This document shows, in pieces, positions 19,429 through 28,552 of a DNA stretch of 64,000 nt (position 1 is the stretch's first letter; each line of letters opens with the position of its first letter). The stretch covers positions 1,488,001 to 1,552,000 of the forward strand of contig NZ_CP085135.1 of the NCBI RefSeq assembly GCF_020616515.1, written 5' to 3'. The DNA is from Mesorhizobium sp. PAMC28654 (lineage in GTDB: Bacteria > Pseudomonadota > Alphaproteobacteria > Rhizobiales > Rhizobiaceae). Below the pieces are notes generated by a model, which was not told where the DNA came from, made no database searches, and worked only from the letters and a program-made list of their open reading frames with translations. The translations under genes and the position numbers were made by a program.

Positions 19429-20532
19429 TCAAGCAACCTCAGCCCGCAACCAACGCTTCAGGCCGGCGATATCGCCGTCACCGACGGCCGCCGCGACGCG
19501 TCTGCCGACCGCCGCGCCAAACTTGTAGCCATGGCCGGAACAGGCCGAGACGATCAGGCATTTGCCCTTCTCGTGCGCCATGAATTTCTCGTCGGCGGTG
19601 AACGTGTAGGCACAGGTGACCACTTCGGTGACGCGATACTCCTCGATGCGGGCGATCGGCGGTGAGAACAGGTTGCGGATCGCCTCGCCCTCGCCCTCGA
19701 CCGGCTCGCGATTCCAATCGGCGTCGCTGGTTGGCACCTTGTGCAGGCCCGAGCCGAACTTCATGCCGGTGCCGCCTGTTGGCGGGATCACGTAGCCATC
19801 GGTCTTGCCGCCGACATCGAGGATAACCGGCGCCGTATCCCATACCGCCTTCAGATCCGCCGGCGGCTCGACATAGGCAAGAGCGGTTCGATAGGTCTTC
19901 AACTCGCCGTCAAGTTCCGGGAACAGTTTCAGGACCCAGGCGCCGGCCGCGACGACGATGCGATCGGCCTGCATGGTTTCGCCACTCTCCAGTAAGATAT
20001 GGCCTGCCTCGGCATCGATTTCCGTCACCTTGCTGTGTTCGTAGACGTTGGCGCCATTGGCGTGCAGCCATTTTGCCAGTCCCGCCGCAATCTTTCGGCA
20101 ATGGAGCGCGCCACCTTCCGGAGAAAAATAAGCGTAGCGAAACGAGCCCGGCTCGAGGAAAGGCCAGCGCTTGACGGCGGCGTCGGGTTCGAACAGCTCG
20201 AACGGAAAACTCCCGTCCTCCAGGCCCTCCCGATATTCTTCGGCCTCGTCGCCCGGTTCGCGCGAGATGCAAAGGAAGCCTCTCGCATCGAGATGGTTCT
20301 CGCCGAGGTCGACCCACATCTCGTCCCAGGCTTGATAGGCCTCGGTGATTAACCGGCCATAGCCGGTTCCGGCCCGATAGGCGCGGCGGATGACGCGGTG
20401 ATGGTCGCCGGACGCGGCGAGCGGATTGGGAATCGGCCCTTGCTCGACAATGGAAACATTATGGCCTGACTTGACCAGGGACCACGCCGTCGAGAGGCCG
20501 GCAATGCCCGCGCCGACCACGATCACATTCAT
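19429..20532 (-). CDS. FAD-dependent amine oxidoreductase (sarcosine oxidase/MTOX-like)
   Basis: A 367-residue flavoprotein of the DAO family. VIVVGAGIAGLSTAWSLVKS at the N-terminus is the Rossmann dinucleotide motif (GAGIAG), and near the C-terminus CLIVSACSGHGYKFGAAVGR resembles the covalent-flavin region of monomeric sarcosine oxidases (SACSGHGFK). The SGHGYKF Cys and Gly-His arrangement supports an N-methyl amino acid or related secondary amine as substrate, releasing H2O2 or passing electrons on. The ATG at 20532 starts directly at the Rossmann strand. It is divergent from the P450 gene, with about 115 bp between, suggesting shared regulation. Confidence 0.86.
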   Translation of the reverse strand: MNVIVVGAGIAGLSTAWSLVKSGHNVSIVEQGPIPNPLAASGDHHRVIRRAYRAGTGYGRLITEAYQAWDEMWVDLGENHLDARGFLCISREPGDEAEEYREGLEDGSFPFELFEPDAAVKRWPFLEPGSFRYAYFSPEGGALHCRKIAAGLAKWLHANGANVYEHSKVTEIDAEAGHILLESGETMQADRIVVAAGAWVLKLFPELDGELKTYRTALAYVEPPADLKAVWDTAPVILDVGGKTDGYVIPPTGGTGMKFGSGLHKVPTSDADWNREPVEGEGEAIRNLFSPPIARIEEYRVTEVVTCAYTFTADEKFMAHEKGKCLIVSACSGHGYKFGAAVGRRVAAAVGDGDIAGLKRWLRAEVA

Positions 20533-20647
20533 CAAAACCGTCTTTCCGCAGCCGCACGGCTGGCTCAACTCATTGGACTTTGGAGCACTATGACCAGGCC
20601 AACATAAGGTCTGGCACCAACCAGGCAAGCCGCGCTAATGATCCAGC

Positions 20648-21904
20648 ATGACCGATTTGATGCCGCCACCCTCCTACCTGACCTTCGATCCAGCCACCCG
20701 CCACCTGCTGCTGGACCCGCATGAACCGGCCTTTTTCCAGGACCCTTACGAGGCCTATGCCTTTTTGCACGGCGCGGCGAATGCGTTCTTCTGGGAAGAG
20801 TTCGGCTTCTGGTGCTTTGGCGGCTTTGACGATGTCAACCGGCTGTTGCGTGATCGCCGCTTCGGCCGGCAGAACCCAGCCGGCATTCCCGACAGCCGTG
20901 GCATCGGGCAGGATCGCACGCACCTCAAGGCGTTCGACGGCATCGAGGCCAATTCGATGCTTGAACTGGAACCGCCCGTACATACGCGGCTGAGGACACT
21001 GGTCAACCGCGCCTTTGTCTCACGCCAGGTCGAGCGGCTGAGGCCGCGAGTCGAGGCGCTCGCCAACGAATTGATCGACCGTTTCGATCCGGCTGGCCCC
21101 GTCGATCTCCTGCCCGCCTTCGCCGCGCCGCTGCCGATCACCATCATTGCCGAAATGCTCGGCGTTCCCGTCGAAATGGGACCGCGACTGCTCGACTGGT
21201 CGCACCAGATGGTCGCCATGTACATGCATGGCCGCACGCGCGAGACCGAGGATACGGCCAACCGTGCGGCGCGCGAATTTTCGGATTTCCTGCGCGGCTA
21301 CGTCACCGAGCGGCGCAAAAAGCCAGGTGATGACCTGCTGTCCTTGCTGATCTCGGCGCGGGAGGATGGCCAGAAACTGTCGGAGGACGAGTTGGTGTCC
21401 TCCGCCATCCTGCTGCTCAATGCCGGCCACGAGGCGACGGTCCACCAGACCGGCAATGCCGTTCGCTCGATCCTGGCGCAAGGCGGCGACCCGCGTCGCT
21501 TCTTCACCTCGCCCGAAGCGACCGCGGCGACGGTCGAGGAATGCCTGCGCTTTGACGCGCCGCTGCACATGTTCACGCGCTACGCCTATCAGGAGATCGA
21601 ACTCGCCCCGGGCATCGTCCTGCAGCCGGGCCAGACGATCGGCCTGCTGCTCGGCATGGCCAACCATGATCCGAAAGCCTTCGCCAATCCATCCGCTTTC
21701 GGCCCCGGCCGCGAAGACCAGAAGAACGTTTCATTCGGCGCCGGCATCCATTTTTGCATCGGCGCGCCGCTTGCCCGACTTGAACTGCAGGTGTCGCTCA
21801 ACACCCTGTTCGAACGGCATCCCGGGCTGCATCTTGCCGAACAGCCTCGCTTTCGCGACACCTACCATTTCCATGGGCTGGAAGCGCTCTCCGTCCAACT
21901 CTGA
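20648..21904 (+). CDS. cytochrome P450 monooxygenase
   Basis: A 418-residue soluble bacterial P450. The I-helix reads LLNAGHEATVHQTGNAV near residue 255, the K-helix ExxR is EECLR near residue 297, and the heme loop VSFGAGIHFCIGAPLARLE places the ligand at Cys370. The I-helix has AGHEAT where AGHETT is more usual. It inserts oxygen into an unknown substrate and needs a ferredoxin and reductase not encoded nearby. An acetyltransferase follows 56 bp downstream and a FAD oxidoreductase lies divergently upstream, which may indicate a small oxidative pathway. Confidence 0.95.
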   Translation: MTDLMPPPSYLTFDPATRHLLLDPHEPAFFQDPYEAYAFLHGAANAFFWEEFGFWCFGGFDDVNRLLRDRRFGRQNPAGIPDSRGIGQDRTHLKAFDGIEANSMLELEPPVHTRLRTLVNRAFVSRQVERLRPRVEALANELIDRFDPAGPVDLLPAFAAPLPITIIAEMLGVPVEMGPRLLDWSHQMVAMYMHGRTRETEDTANRAAREFSDFLRGYVTERRKKPGDDLLSLLISAREDGQKLSEDELVSSAILLLNAGHEATVHQTGNAVRSILAQGGDPRRFFTSPEATAATVEECLRFDAPLHMFTRYAYQEIELAPGIVLQPGQTIGLLLGMANHDPKAFANPSAFGPGREDQKNVSFGAGIHFCIGAPLARLELQVSLNTLFERHPGLHLAEQPRFRDTYHFHGLEALSVQL

Positions 21905-21960
21905 GCCTGCGGGCTCGGGATGGCGTGGTGGCAAACAGATTTCAGCGACGGAGCCTCGCT

Positions 21961-22614
21961 ATGACCATTGCCGAAAATGCAACCGCCAAGCACTGGTCCA
22001 AGGTGGAGTATCTGCACGAGACCGTGAGAAATCCGAACATCCATGTTCGGGGTACGCACAGCTATTATAGCGACGCATGGTCGGGGTCGTTCGAGGAGAG
22101 CGTGGTGCGCTATCTCCATGGCGACGAATACAGCCTGAAGGCTTGGCAACCGGCCTGGCCGATCGATCAACTCCATATCGGCGACTATGTATGCATCGGC
22201 GCGGAAGCAGTGATCCTGCTCGGGGGCAACCACACCCACCGGATGGACTGGTTCAGCCTCTATCCGTTCGCCGAATTCATCGTCGACGCCTATGTCGGCA
22301 AGGGCGACACCACCATCGGTGACGGCGTCTGGATCGGCATGCGCGCCATGGTCATGCCCGGCGTCACAATCGGCGAAGGCGCCGTCATCGCGTCGGGAGC
22401 GATCGTGACCAAGGACGTCACGCCCTACACGATCGTCGCGGGAAACCCGGCAAAACCGATCAAGTCGCGATTTGCCGAGGAAACAACGAAGACGCTGCTC
22501 GCGCTCAAGATTTACGACTGGCCGAAGAGCAAATTCGACGCGCTCAAGCACCTGGTTTGCGCTGAGGACATCGACGCCCTTGCCGCAGCCTCGGAGCAAT
22601 ACGACGCGGGCTGA
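21961..22614 (+). CDS. CatB/Vat-like hexapeptide-repeat acetyltransferase
   Basis: A 217-residue left-handed beta-helix acyltransferase. The repeats run from about residue 75 to 165 (IGDYVCIGAEAVILLGGNHT and TIGDGVWIGMRAMVMPGVTI), with the conserved catalytic His in GGNHTHRMDW and the acetyl-CoA region AGNPAKPIKSRF. This xenobiotic-acetyltransferase branch O-acetylates small molecules such as chloramphenicol, streptogramins or sugars. I start at the ATG at 21961 instead of an in-frame GTG at 21925 that lacks a ribosome site. It may be co-transcribed with the P450. Whether it confers resistance is unknown. Confidence 0.86.
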   Translation: MTIAENATAKHWSKVEYLHETVRNPNIHVRGTHSYYSDAWSGSFEESVVRYLHGDEYSLKAWQPAWPIDQLHIGDYVCIGAEAVILLGGNHTHRMDWFSLYPFAEFIVDAYVGKGDTTIGDGVWIGMRAMVMPGVTIGEGAVIASGAIVTKDVTPYTIVAGNPAKPIKSRFAEETTKTLLALKIYDWPKSKFDALKHLVCAEDIDALAAASEQYDAG

Positions 22615-22624
22615 TGTCGCGTCG

Positions 22625-22975
22625 TCAAAGCTTGATCACATATTCCTTGCGAGTCGTTTCAAGCACTTCCCAGCTTCCCTTGAAGCCCGGCCTCAGGACG
22701 AAGCTATCTCCCGCACGCACGGTGCGCGCTTCGCCGTCCGCTTCCGTGATTACCGAAACGCCGGACAGGATGTGGCAGAACTCCCACTCGTCATATTCGA
22801 TCCGCCATTTGCCCGGCGTCGATTCCCAGATGCCGGCGTAGAGCCCGCCGTCGCGTTCCTCGACATTCCAGGTGCGGAATTTCGGATCGCCTGAAATCAG
22901 GCGATCCGGCGCAGGCGCGCCAGCCTCGGCCTCGACGCTGTTGGCGTCGAGGGGCAGGAAATTCGATACGCTCAT
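22625..22975 (-). CDS. cupin-domain protein (Cupin_3/DUF861-like)
   Basis: A 116-residue single cupin. GLYAGIWESTPGKWRIEYDE, followed by EFCHILSGVSVIT and GDSFVLRPGFKGSW, matches the DUF861/EutQ-like cupins that often accompany amino-acid or polyamine catabolic genes. The usual metal-binding His is present in FCHIL only in part, so metal binding is unclear. It starts 2 bp after metY ends on the minus strand and so forms an operon with it. Confidence 0.82.
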   Translation of the reverse strand: MSVSNFLPLDANSVEAEAGAPAPDRLISGDPKFRTWNVEERDGGLYAGIWESTPGKWRIEYDEWEFCHILSGVSVITEADGEARTVRAGDSFVLRPGFKGSWEVLETTRKEYVIKL

Positions 22976-22977
22976 GA

Positions 22978-24258
22978 TCAGACCTTGGCCAGCGCCTGTT
23001 CGAGGTCGGCGACGATGTCGTTGACGTCCTCGATACCGATCGACAGCCGCACCGTGTCCGGCCCTGCTCCAGCCTTGACCTTCTGCTCGTCGGAAAGCTG
23101 GCGGTGCGTTGTCGATGCCGGGTGGATGACCAGCGACTTGGTGTCACCGACATTGGCAAGGTGCGAGAACAGTTCCAGCGCTTCGACGAACTTCACGCCT
23201 GCCGCGTAGCCGCCCTTCAGGCCGAAGGTGAAGACAGCGCCGGCGCCGAGCGGCGAGTATTTCTTCTGCAGCGCGTTGTTCTTGTCGCTGGGCAGGCCGG
23301 GGTAATTCACCCAGGCAACCTTGGGATGGTTGGACAGCCAGGCGGCCACGGTGACCGCATTGTCGCAATGGCGCTGCATGCGCAGCGGCAAGGTTTCCAG
23401 GCCGGTCAGGATGAGAAACGCGTTGAAGGGCGAAATGGCCGGGCCGAGGTCGCGCAGGCCGAGTACGCGCGCGGCGATGGCGAAAGCGAAATTGCCGAAG
23501 GTTTCATGCAGGACAAGGCCGCCATATTCGGGGCGCGGCTCGGACAGCATCGGGTATTTTCCCGACTTCGACCAGTCGAAGGTGCCACCATCGACGATGA
23601 CGCCGCCGATCGAATTGCCGTGGCCGCCGATGAACTTGGTCAACGAATGGACGACAATATCGGCGCCATGTTCTATCGGCCGGATCAGGTAAGGCGAGGC
23701 CAGCGTATTGTCGACGATCAGCGGCAGCCCATGCTTGCGCGCGATCTCACCGATCTTCTCGATGTCGACGAAGGTGCCGCCGGGATTGGCAAGGCTCTCT
23801 ATGAAGATGGCCTTGGTCTTGTCGTCGATCTGGTTTTCAAAGGTCGACAGGTCATTGGTGTCGGCCCAGCGCACCTCCCAGCCATAGTTCTTGAAAGCAT
23901 GGCCAAACTGGTTGATCGAGCCGCCATAGAGCTTGTTGGCGGCAATGAAATTCTCGCCGGGCCGCATCAGATTGTGGAACACAATCACCTGCGCGGCATG
24001 GCCGGAAGCGACCGCAAGTGCTGCAGTTCCGCCTTCAAGTGCGGCGACACGCTCTTCCAGCACGGCCTGGGTCGGGTTCATGATGCGGGTGTAGATGTTG
24101 CCGAAGGCCTTCAGCCCGAACAGCGAGGCGGCATGGTCGGCATCATCGAAGACGAAGGAGGTGGTCTGGTAGATCGGCGTGGCGCGCGCGCCCGTTGCCG
24201 GATCCGGCTTGGCGCCGGCATGGACGGCGAGCGTGTTGAAACCAGGCGTACGGGTCAT
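22978..24258 (-). CDS. metY: O-acetylhomoserine aminocarboxypropyltransferase (sulfhydrylase)
   Basis: A 426-residue PLP enzyme of the Cys/Met metabolism family. The PLP-anchoring lysine is in VHSLTKFIGGHGN, the phosphate site in ASGHAAQV, and YTRIMNPTQAVLEERVAALE is the family signature. It forms homocysteine from O-acetylhomoserine and sulfide in direct sulfhydrylation. Its length and the insertion KKYSPLGAGAVFTFGLKGG separate it from the shorter cystathionine synthases. GGGAGG before the ATG is a good ribosome site. I looked for a SAM-responsive riboswitch in the 249 bp upstream and did not find its conserved blocks. Confidence 0.95.
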   Translation of the reverse strand: MTRTPGFNTLAVHAGAKPDPATGARATPIYQTTSFVFDDADHAASLFGLKAFGNIYTRIMNPTQAVLEERVAALEGGTAALAVASGHAAQVIVFHNLMRPGENFIAANKLYGGSINQFGHAFKNYGWEVRWADTNDLSTFENQIDDKTKAIFIESLANPGGTFVDIEKIGEIARKHGLPLIVDNTLASPYLIRPIEHGADIVVHSLTKFIGGHGNSIGGVIVDGGTFDWSKSGKYPMLSEPRPEYGGLVLHETFGNFAFAIAARVLGLRDLGPAISPFNAFLILTGLETLPLRMQRHCDNAVTVAAWLSNHPKVAWVNYPGLPSDKNNALQKKYSPLGAGAVFTFGLKGGYAAGVKFVEALELFSHLANVGDTKSLVIHPASTTHRQLSDEQKVKAGAGPDTVRLSIGIEDVNDIVADLEQALAKV

Positions 24259-24507
24259 GGAAAACCTCCCTTTTTGAAACTCTCAAATCGCGGGGCATTC
24301 TTGGCGAAGGCCAGGCGCGAATGCAAAGAAGAAAATACCTTTCGGCGAACGATCTGCGATGAACGCGCGAGAAAACCTGTTTCTTCCCGGAATAATTTTT
24401 CGTCCAAGGCCACGTCGCGGTTAATGCGATTTATGCGACGCGCCTAAGACATCTTTTTTGTGCATGTCGTTGTTCCAAAACCGCTGCGCGCTTTTGGGCG
24501 ACATGCA

Positions 24508-25029
24508 TCATTTCTGTCGCACACCAAAACTCTGAAAACCAGACCGTATCAACGGCTTCTTCGATGACAGCACTCCGGAATTGACGCCTGTCCAGCCGAT
24601 CTCGCCCGACAGCTTGCCATATTCAATCTTGGGGCAGCGGTTCATCACCACCTTGATGCCAGCGGCTTCGGCACGTGCCGCTGCTTCGTCGTGGCGAACG
24701 CCAAGCTGCATCCAGATCACCTTGGGCAGCGGATCGAGTTTCATGACCTCGTCGACGATGCCCGGCACGGCCGCGGCATTTCGAAAAATGTCGACCATGT
24801 CGATCGGCTCGGGAACATCAGCCAGACTCGCATAGGTCATGCGGCCGAGGATTTCCTTGCCAGCGTGACCAGGATTGATCGGGAACACGGAAAATCCCTT
24901 GGCCAGCAGATATTTCAGCACGAAATAGCTGGGCCGAACGTCGTTGGCGGACGCGCCAACCATGGCGACGGTCTTCACCGAATTCAGGATACCGCCGATA
25001 TAGGCGTTGTCGTAGGCGTCGTGGTTCAT
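24508..25029 (-). CDS. CoA-binding domain protein (YccU-like)
   Basis: A 173-residue protein with the CoA_binding Rossmann fold: TVAMVGASANDVRPSYFVLK near residue 19, FPINPGHAGKEILGRMTYAS near residue 50, and the conserved C-terminal CPKIEYGKL. Members resemble the N-terminal domain of succinyl-CoA synthetase alpha and bind CoA or nucleotides; the cellular role is not settled. Its ATG overlaps the stop of the acetyltransferase gene upstream (ATGA), making it the last gene of a five-gene operon that begins at 27815. Confidence 0.88.
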   Translation of the reverse strand: MNHDAYDNAYIGGILNSVKTVAMVGASANDVRPSYFVLKYLLAKGFSVFPINPGHAGKEILGRMTYASLADVPEPIDMVDIFRNAAAVPGIVDEVMKLDPLPKVIWMQLGVRHDEAAARAEAAGIKVVMNRCPKIEYGKLSGEIGWTGVNSGVLSSKKPLIRSGFQSFGVRQK

Positions 25030-25787
25030 GCCGAAATGGCCTTCCTGCGGTAGTGGTATCGGTAAAGTTCCCGGTTGAACCCGAGCGAGGCATAGAGCGC
25101 CCTGCCCGCCGCGTTGTCCGCGACCACCTGCAGGCATGCCGCCTCCGCGCCCTTGCGCCGAGCCCAGCCGATCAGGCCGCCGACGGTCCTGCGGCCCAGT
25201 CCTTGCTGCCTGAAGCGGCCGTCGGTTTCAACGGATTCCACGACAAGCAGCCCATCCCGGATCACGCCATAGGCCACGGCGACGACTTCACCGTCGTTTT
25301 CGGTCGACACAAACGCCTTGTCGCCGACGATCCGCCCCGTCATGTCGCGAAAGATGCGGCCATCAGCGGCATCATACGATCCCATGCGAAACCGCGCTTC
25401 GAACCAATCCTCGCCCGGCGTCGGCGACACCACGACCTCATGGTCTGGCGCATCCTTCAATTCGTCCATGCCAGCATAGAGATGGATGGTCCCGCCTTCG
25501 AGGCTGTAGCCACGGCTGTCGAGTATGGCGTCCATTTCGGCGGCGATGTCGGGGATCCGAAACAAGGTCGTCTGCTTGTGGTCGCCATAGAATGCCTCGG
25601 CCATGGCAAGCACGGTTTCAGGCGCTGCCGTCCGGCCCCGCAAAGGATTGGCCGAGTTGGTGCGGCGCGTCTTTCCGCCAGACTGGCGCAGAAGCCAGCC
25701 GTCAACCGCGACCTCCTTGGCCGCCGGGCATCCTTCCAGGCACGTCTGTTCAACCTGCCAATCGAGATCATCCGCGCCCGCCGTCAT
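25026..25787 (-). CDS. GNAT-family N-acetyltransferase
   Basis: A 253-residue protein. The C-terminal GNAT domain contains GLLVVESVETDGRFRQQGLG (strand 4 and the acetyl-CoA pyrophosphate loop RQQGLGRR) and YASLGFNRELYRYHYR near the end. The N-terminal half carries an extra domain found in acetyltransferases related to MshD-like two-domain proteins. The substrate is unknown. The ATG at 25787 overlaps the stop of the AAA ATPase gene by 4 bp, and its own stop overlaps the CoA-binding gene by 4 bp, so the three are translationally coupled. Confidence 0.85.
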   Translation of the reverse strand: MTAGADDLDWQVEQTCLEGCPAAKEVAVDGWLLRQSGGKTRRTNSANPLRGRTAAPETVLAMAEAFYGDHKQTTLFRIPDIAAEMDAILDSRGYSLEGGTIHLYAGMDELKDAPDHEVVVSPTPGEDWFEARFRMGSYDAADGRIFRDMTGRIVGDKAFVSTENDGEVVAVAYGVIRDGLLVVESVETDGRFRQQGLGRRTVGGLIGWARRKGAEAACLQVVADNAAGRALYASLGFNRELYRYHYRRKAISA

Positions 25788-26560
25788 TCGCCGTCCTCCT
25801 GGAGCGCTTCCGCCATAAAGGACAGCGGGTCGATGCAGAAGTCTCTGAACATGCGAAAATGGTCCGTATCCTGAAAATCCGTGAGATCGAGCCCGAACCG
25901 GCTGATGCGGAACAGCCGCGCGCCAGGACAAGCCATCAGCAGCGGCGAGTGCGTGGCCATGATCACCTGCGCGGTACCCGACCGGTCCATGCGCCCCAGC
26001 ATCTTCAGCAATTCGATCTGGCGTGACGGTGACAGTGCGCTCTCGGGTTCGTCGAGGATGTAGATGCCTTGCCTGCTGCAGCGTTCCTCGAAGAAGCGGA
26101 TGAAGCCCTCGCCATGCGACCAGGACAGGAAATCCGGTGGCGCCCCACCAGAATCCAGGGCGGCCTGATCGAGATAGCGGGCGACCGAGTAAAAAGATTC
26201 GGCGCGGAAGAACCAGCCGGCGGTGACCTTCGGCAGCCAGTGCGCACGAAGCGTATCGGCCAGCGCCGCGCCGCTCTTGTCGATAGCGCTGGAGTGGTCG
26301 ACCGGCCGGTAGCCCTTGCCGCCGCCGGCCTCGTCATAGCCAGCCAGCGCGCCGATCGCCTCAAGCAAGGTGGATTTGCCGGTGCCATTCTCACCGACGA
26401 TGATGGTGATCGGCGTCGTGAATTCGAGTTCGAACGCCTGGCCGCGAAACAGTGGCAGGTTCCAGGGGTATTTCTCCCAATCCGCAACGCGCGCCGGCTC
26501 CAAAAGGATTCGCTTGAGATAAGGCGCCTGGAGCCGCGTCAGTTGCTTGCGATAGGCCAT
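25784..26560 (-). CDS. AAA ATPase, ABC/SMC-like (OLD/RecF-type fold)
   Basis: A 258-residue ATPase. Walker A is GENGTGKST near residue 58, a Walker B of the ABC type IYILDEPESALSP is near residue 172, and the switch His is in MATHSPLL. There is no membrane segment or partner permease, so it belongs to the stand-alone AAA_21/AAA_23-like group rather than to transporters. Similar small ATPases are common in Rhizobiales, with unknown roles. It is the third gene of the operon starting with the enoyl-CoA hydratase. It lacks the nuclease domain of OLD defence proteins, so I do not call it a defence gene. Confidence 0.83.
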   Translation of the reverse strand: MAYRKQLTRLQAPYLKRILLEPARVADWEKYPWNLPLFRGQAFELEFTTPITIIVGENGTGKSTLLEAIGALAGYDEAGGGKGYRPVDHSSAIDKSGAALADTLRAHWLPKVTAGWFFRAESFYSVARYLDQAALDSGGAPPDFLSWSHGEGFIRFFEERCSRQGIYILDEPESALSPSRQIELLKMLGRMDRSGTAQVIMATHSPLLMACPGARLFRISRFGLDLTDFQDTDHFRMFRDFCIDPLSFMAEALQEDGE

Positions 26561-26569
26561 GGGGCGGCG

Positions 26570-26992
26570 TCAATCCGGCAGCGAAATCGTGCCGTCTTCC
26601 GCGATCGGAAAGGCAGGATTGTGCGCCACTTCCCAGACATGCCCGTCCGCATCGGCAAAATAACCGTACCAGCCACCCCAGAAGGCGCGCCCCGCCGGCC
26701 TGACGATACGACCACCGGCTTTCTCGGCCTGCGCCAGAACCTCATCGACTTCAGCGTCCGAGCGTGTGTTGTAGGCGAGATAGACAGCGGACGGAGCCTT
26801 GGCGAAGCTGATGCCGGAATCTTCTTCGGCGCTTTCGCGGGGGAAGAGGCCGAGAATGGCGCCGCCCATCTGGAAGAAGGCGACACCGTCGGTGATCCCG
26901 GCATGCCGCTTCAGGCCCATGGCTTTATAGAAGCACACGGCGCGGTCGAGATCGTCCGTAGCGATCGTAATGATGGAGACGCGAGGCTCCAT
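26570..26992 (-). CDS. VOC-family glyoxalase/dioxygenase-like protein
   Basis: A 140-residue two-module vicinal-oxygen-chelate protein. It begins VSIITIATDDLDRAVCFYKA and ends with GGWYGYFADADGHVWEVAHN, the usual last strand with the metal-binding Glu. The first His ligand is replaced (TIATDD), so metal binding may be altered. Members act on thiols, antibiotics or aromatic compounds; here nothing points to a specific substrate. It begins 1 bp after the enoyl-CoA hydratase stop and lies 9 bp before the AAA ATPase gene. Confidence 0.85.
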   Translation of the reverse strand: MEPRVSIITIATDDLDRAVCFYKAMGLKRHAGITDGVAFFQMGGAILGLFPRESAEEDSGISFAKAPSAVYLAYNTRSDAEVDEVLAQAEKAGGRIVRPAGRAFWGGWYGYFADADGHVWEVAHNPAFPIAEDGTISLPD

Positions 26993-26993
26993 C

Positions 26994-27815
26994 CTATTCC
27001 TCGGGCCATTCCGGCTTGCGCTTGCTGATGAAGGCGCCGATGCCCTCTTGCGCATCACGCGCCAGCATGTTTTCGACCATGACGCGGCCGGTATGGGCAT
27101 AGGCGTCCGCCAGCCCCATTTCGGCCTGCTGGTAAAACGCCTCCTTGCCGGTCTTCACCACCAAAGATGACTTGGACGCAATGGTTTGCGCGTATTTGGT
27201 GACAATCTGATTCAGATATTCGCGAGGCACGACGCGGTTGACCAGGCCGAACTCCTTGGCCGTTGCCGCATCGATGGTCTCGCCGGTCAAAAGCATCTCC
27301 ATCGCATGCTTGCGCGACACGTTGCGCGACAGCGCCACCATCGGCGTCGAACAGAAAAGGCCGATATTGACGCCTGGCGTGCAGAACGTCGCCTCATGCG
27401 AAGCGATCGCGAGATCGCAACTGGCCACCAGCTGCAGGCCAGCCGCGGTCGCCAACCCGTCGACTTCTGCGATCACCGGTTTCGGCAGACGCACGATCGC
27501 CTGCATCAGCACAGCACACGCGGCGAATGTCCTTTCGAAGAACGCCCTGCCTCGGTCGGCATCGGCGCGATGCGCAGTCATTTCCTTGAGGTCATGCCCG
27601 GCGCAGAATACCTTTTCGGACGACGCCAAGATGACGACGCGGATGGATTTGTCGTCGCGTGCCCGGTCAAGTTCCGCTGTCAGCGCCTCCATCATCGCCA
27701 ATGACAAGGCGTTGGCGGGCGGATTGGCCAGCGTCAGCCGCAACACGCCCTTGTCCAGACGAGCAACGATTGGACCTTCGGCAACAACAGGCTTGATGGC
27801 AACGATTTCCGCCAC
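26994..27815 (-). CDS. enoyl-CoA hydratase/isomerase
   Basis: A 273-residue crotonase-fold protein. FCAGHDLKEM and ATAAGLQLVASCDLAIASHE form the oxyanion hole and CoA site. The second catalytic Glu of classical hydratases appears replaced (FCTPGVNIGLFCS), suggesting an isomerase- or hydrolase-like variant such as the group with ECHDC3. I choose the GTG at 27815, with GGAG eight bases upstream, instead of the ATG at 27842, which lacks a ribosome site. First gene of the operon ending with the CoA-binding protein. Confidence 0.86.
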   Translation of the reverse strand: MAEIVAIKPVVAEGPIVARLDKGVLRLTLANPPANALSLAMMEALTAELDRARDDKSIRVVILASSEKVFCAGHDLKEMTAHRADADRGRAFFERTFAACAVLMQAIVRLPKPVIAEVDGLATAAGLQLVASCDLAIASHEATFCTPGVNIGLFCSTPMVALSRNVSRKHAMEMLLTGETIDAATAKEFGLVNRVVPREYLNQIVTKYAQTIASKSSLVVKTGKEAFYQQAEMGLADAYAHTGRVMVENMLARDAQEGIGAFISKRKPEWPEE

Positions 27816-28028
27816 GGTCGTTTCTCCGCGATTCTGGATCATGGTTGGATGGCTACAATCTAGTATGCCATCACGCTTCATCCAACACCCTCAAACCGAT
27901 TGCTGGCACAAGCGACAGGGCTGCCCTGCATTCGTGCGGGTGGCATAGGATGTTGCCCTTGACGGCTGAAACGGTGTTGCCAGAAATGTCCGCCGCGTTC
28001 AAACAGGCGCAGCAGAAGGGAGACCGTC

Positions 28029-28490
28029 ATGCCTGCCCAGAGCAACCTCAAGCCCGTACTGACCGCCGCCGAGATCAACGTGCTGATGGACACCGTCTAT
28101 CCACAGCTCAACGAGCAGTTCAAATATTACCAGGCGATCGATGTGTTTCCGGGCGGCTGCATTGTACGGCTCAATGCCGGCGCGCGGCACCTGCGTCCGG
28201 GCGGAACAGTGTCCGGCCCATCGCTGTTCACGCTTGCCGACATTGGCGGTTACGTCTGCGTGCTCAGTCATGCCGGACCGGACGCGCTTTCGGTCACCGT
28301 CAACCTTGACATCAATTTCGTGCGCAAGGCCGAAGCCGGCCCTATCGATGGCCATTGCCGCATCCTGAAGCTAGGCAAGAGCCTGATGGTGTTCGATATC
28401 GACATCGTCGGACCGGATCAACAGACAATAGCCCACGCCACCGGCACCTATTCGGTCCCGCCGAAGCGCAATGGCGATGCGGTAAAATAA
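28029..28490 (+). CDS. PaaI-family thioesterase (hotdog fold)
   Basis: A 153-residue hotdog-fold protein. The central segment GGTVSGPSLFTLADIGGYVC carries the helix that wraps the hotdog sheet and the catalytic Asp position, and VTVNLDINFVRKAEAGPIDG is the following strand. It would hydrolyse an acyl-CoA thioester. AGAAGGGA before the ATG is a strong ribosome site. It is divergent from the enoyl-CoA hydratase gene, which fits a common fatty or aromatic acyl-CoA theme. Confidence 0.87.
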   Translation: MPAQSNLKPVLTAAEINVLMDTVYPQLNEQFKYYQAIDVFPGGCIVRLNAGARHLRPGGTVSGPSLFTLADIGGYVCVLSHAGPDALSVTVNLDINFVRKAEAGPIDGHCRILKLGKSLMVFDIDIVGPDQQTIAHATGTYSVPPKRNGDAVK

Positions 28491-28552
28491 TACCTTCTAT
28501 CTAGCGCTTTGTTTTTGCTATTCTTTCTTCGCCAAAGAGCTTTTCGGCTGCC

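Noticed and set aside
24259..24507. SAM-responsive riboswitch upstream of metY
   Set aside because: The conserved blocks of SAM-II or related alphaproteobacterial SAM aptamers were not found. Some short similarities (GCGACGTGGCC) are not enough.
25784..26560. AAA ATPase as part of an OLD/Gabija-type defence system
   Set aside because: No TOPRIM nuclease domain or UvrD-like partner; the neighbours are metabolic genes in a tight operon.
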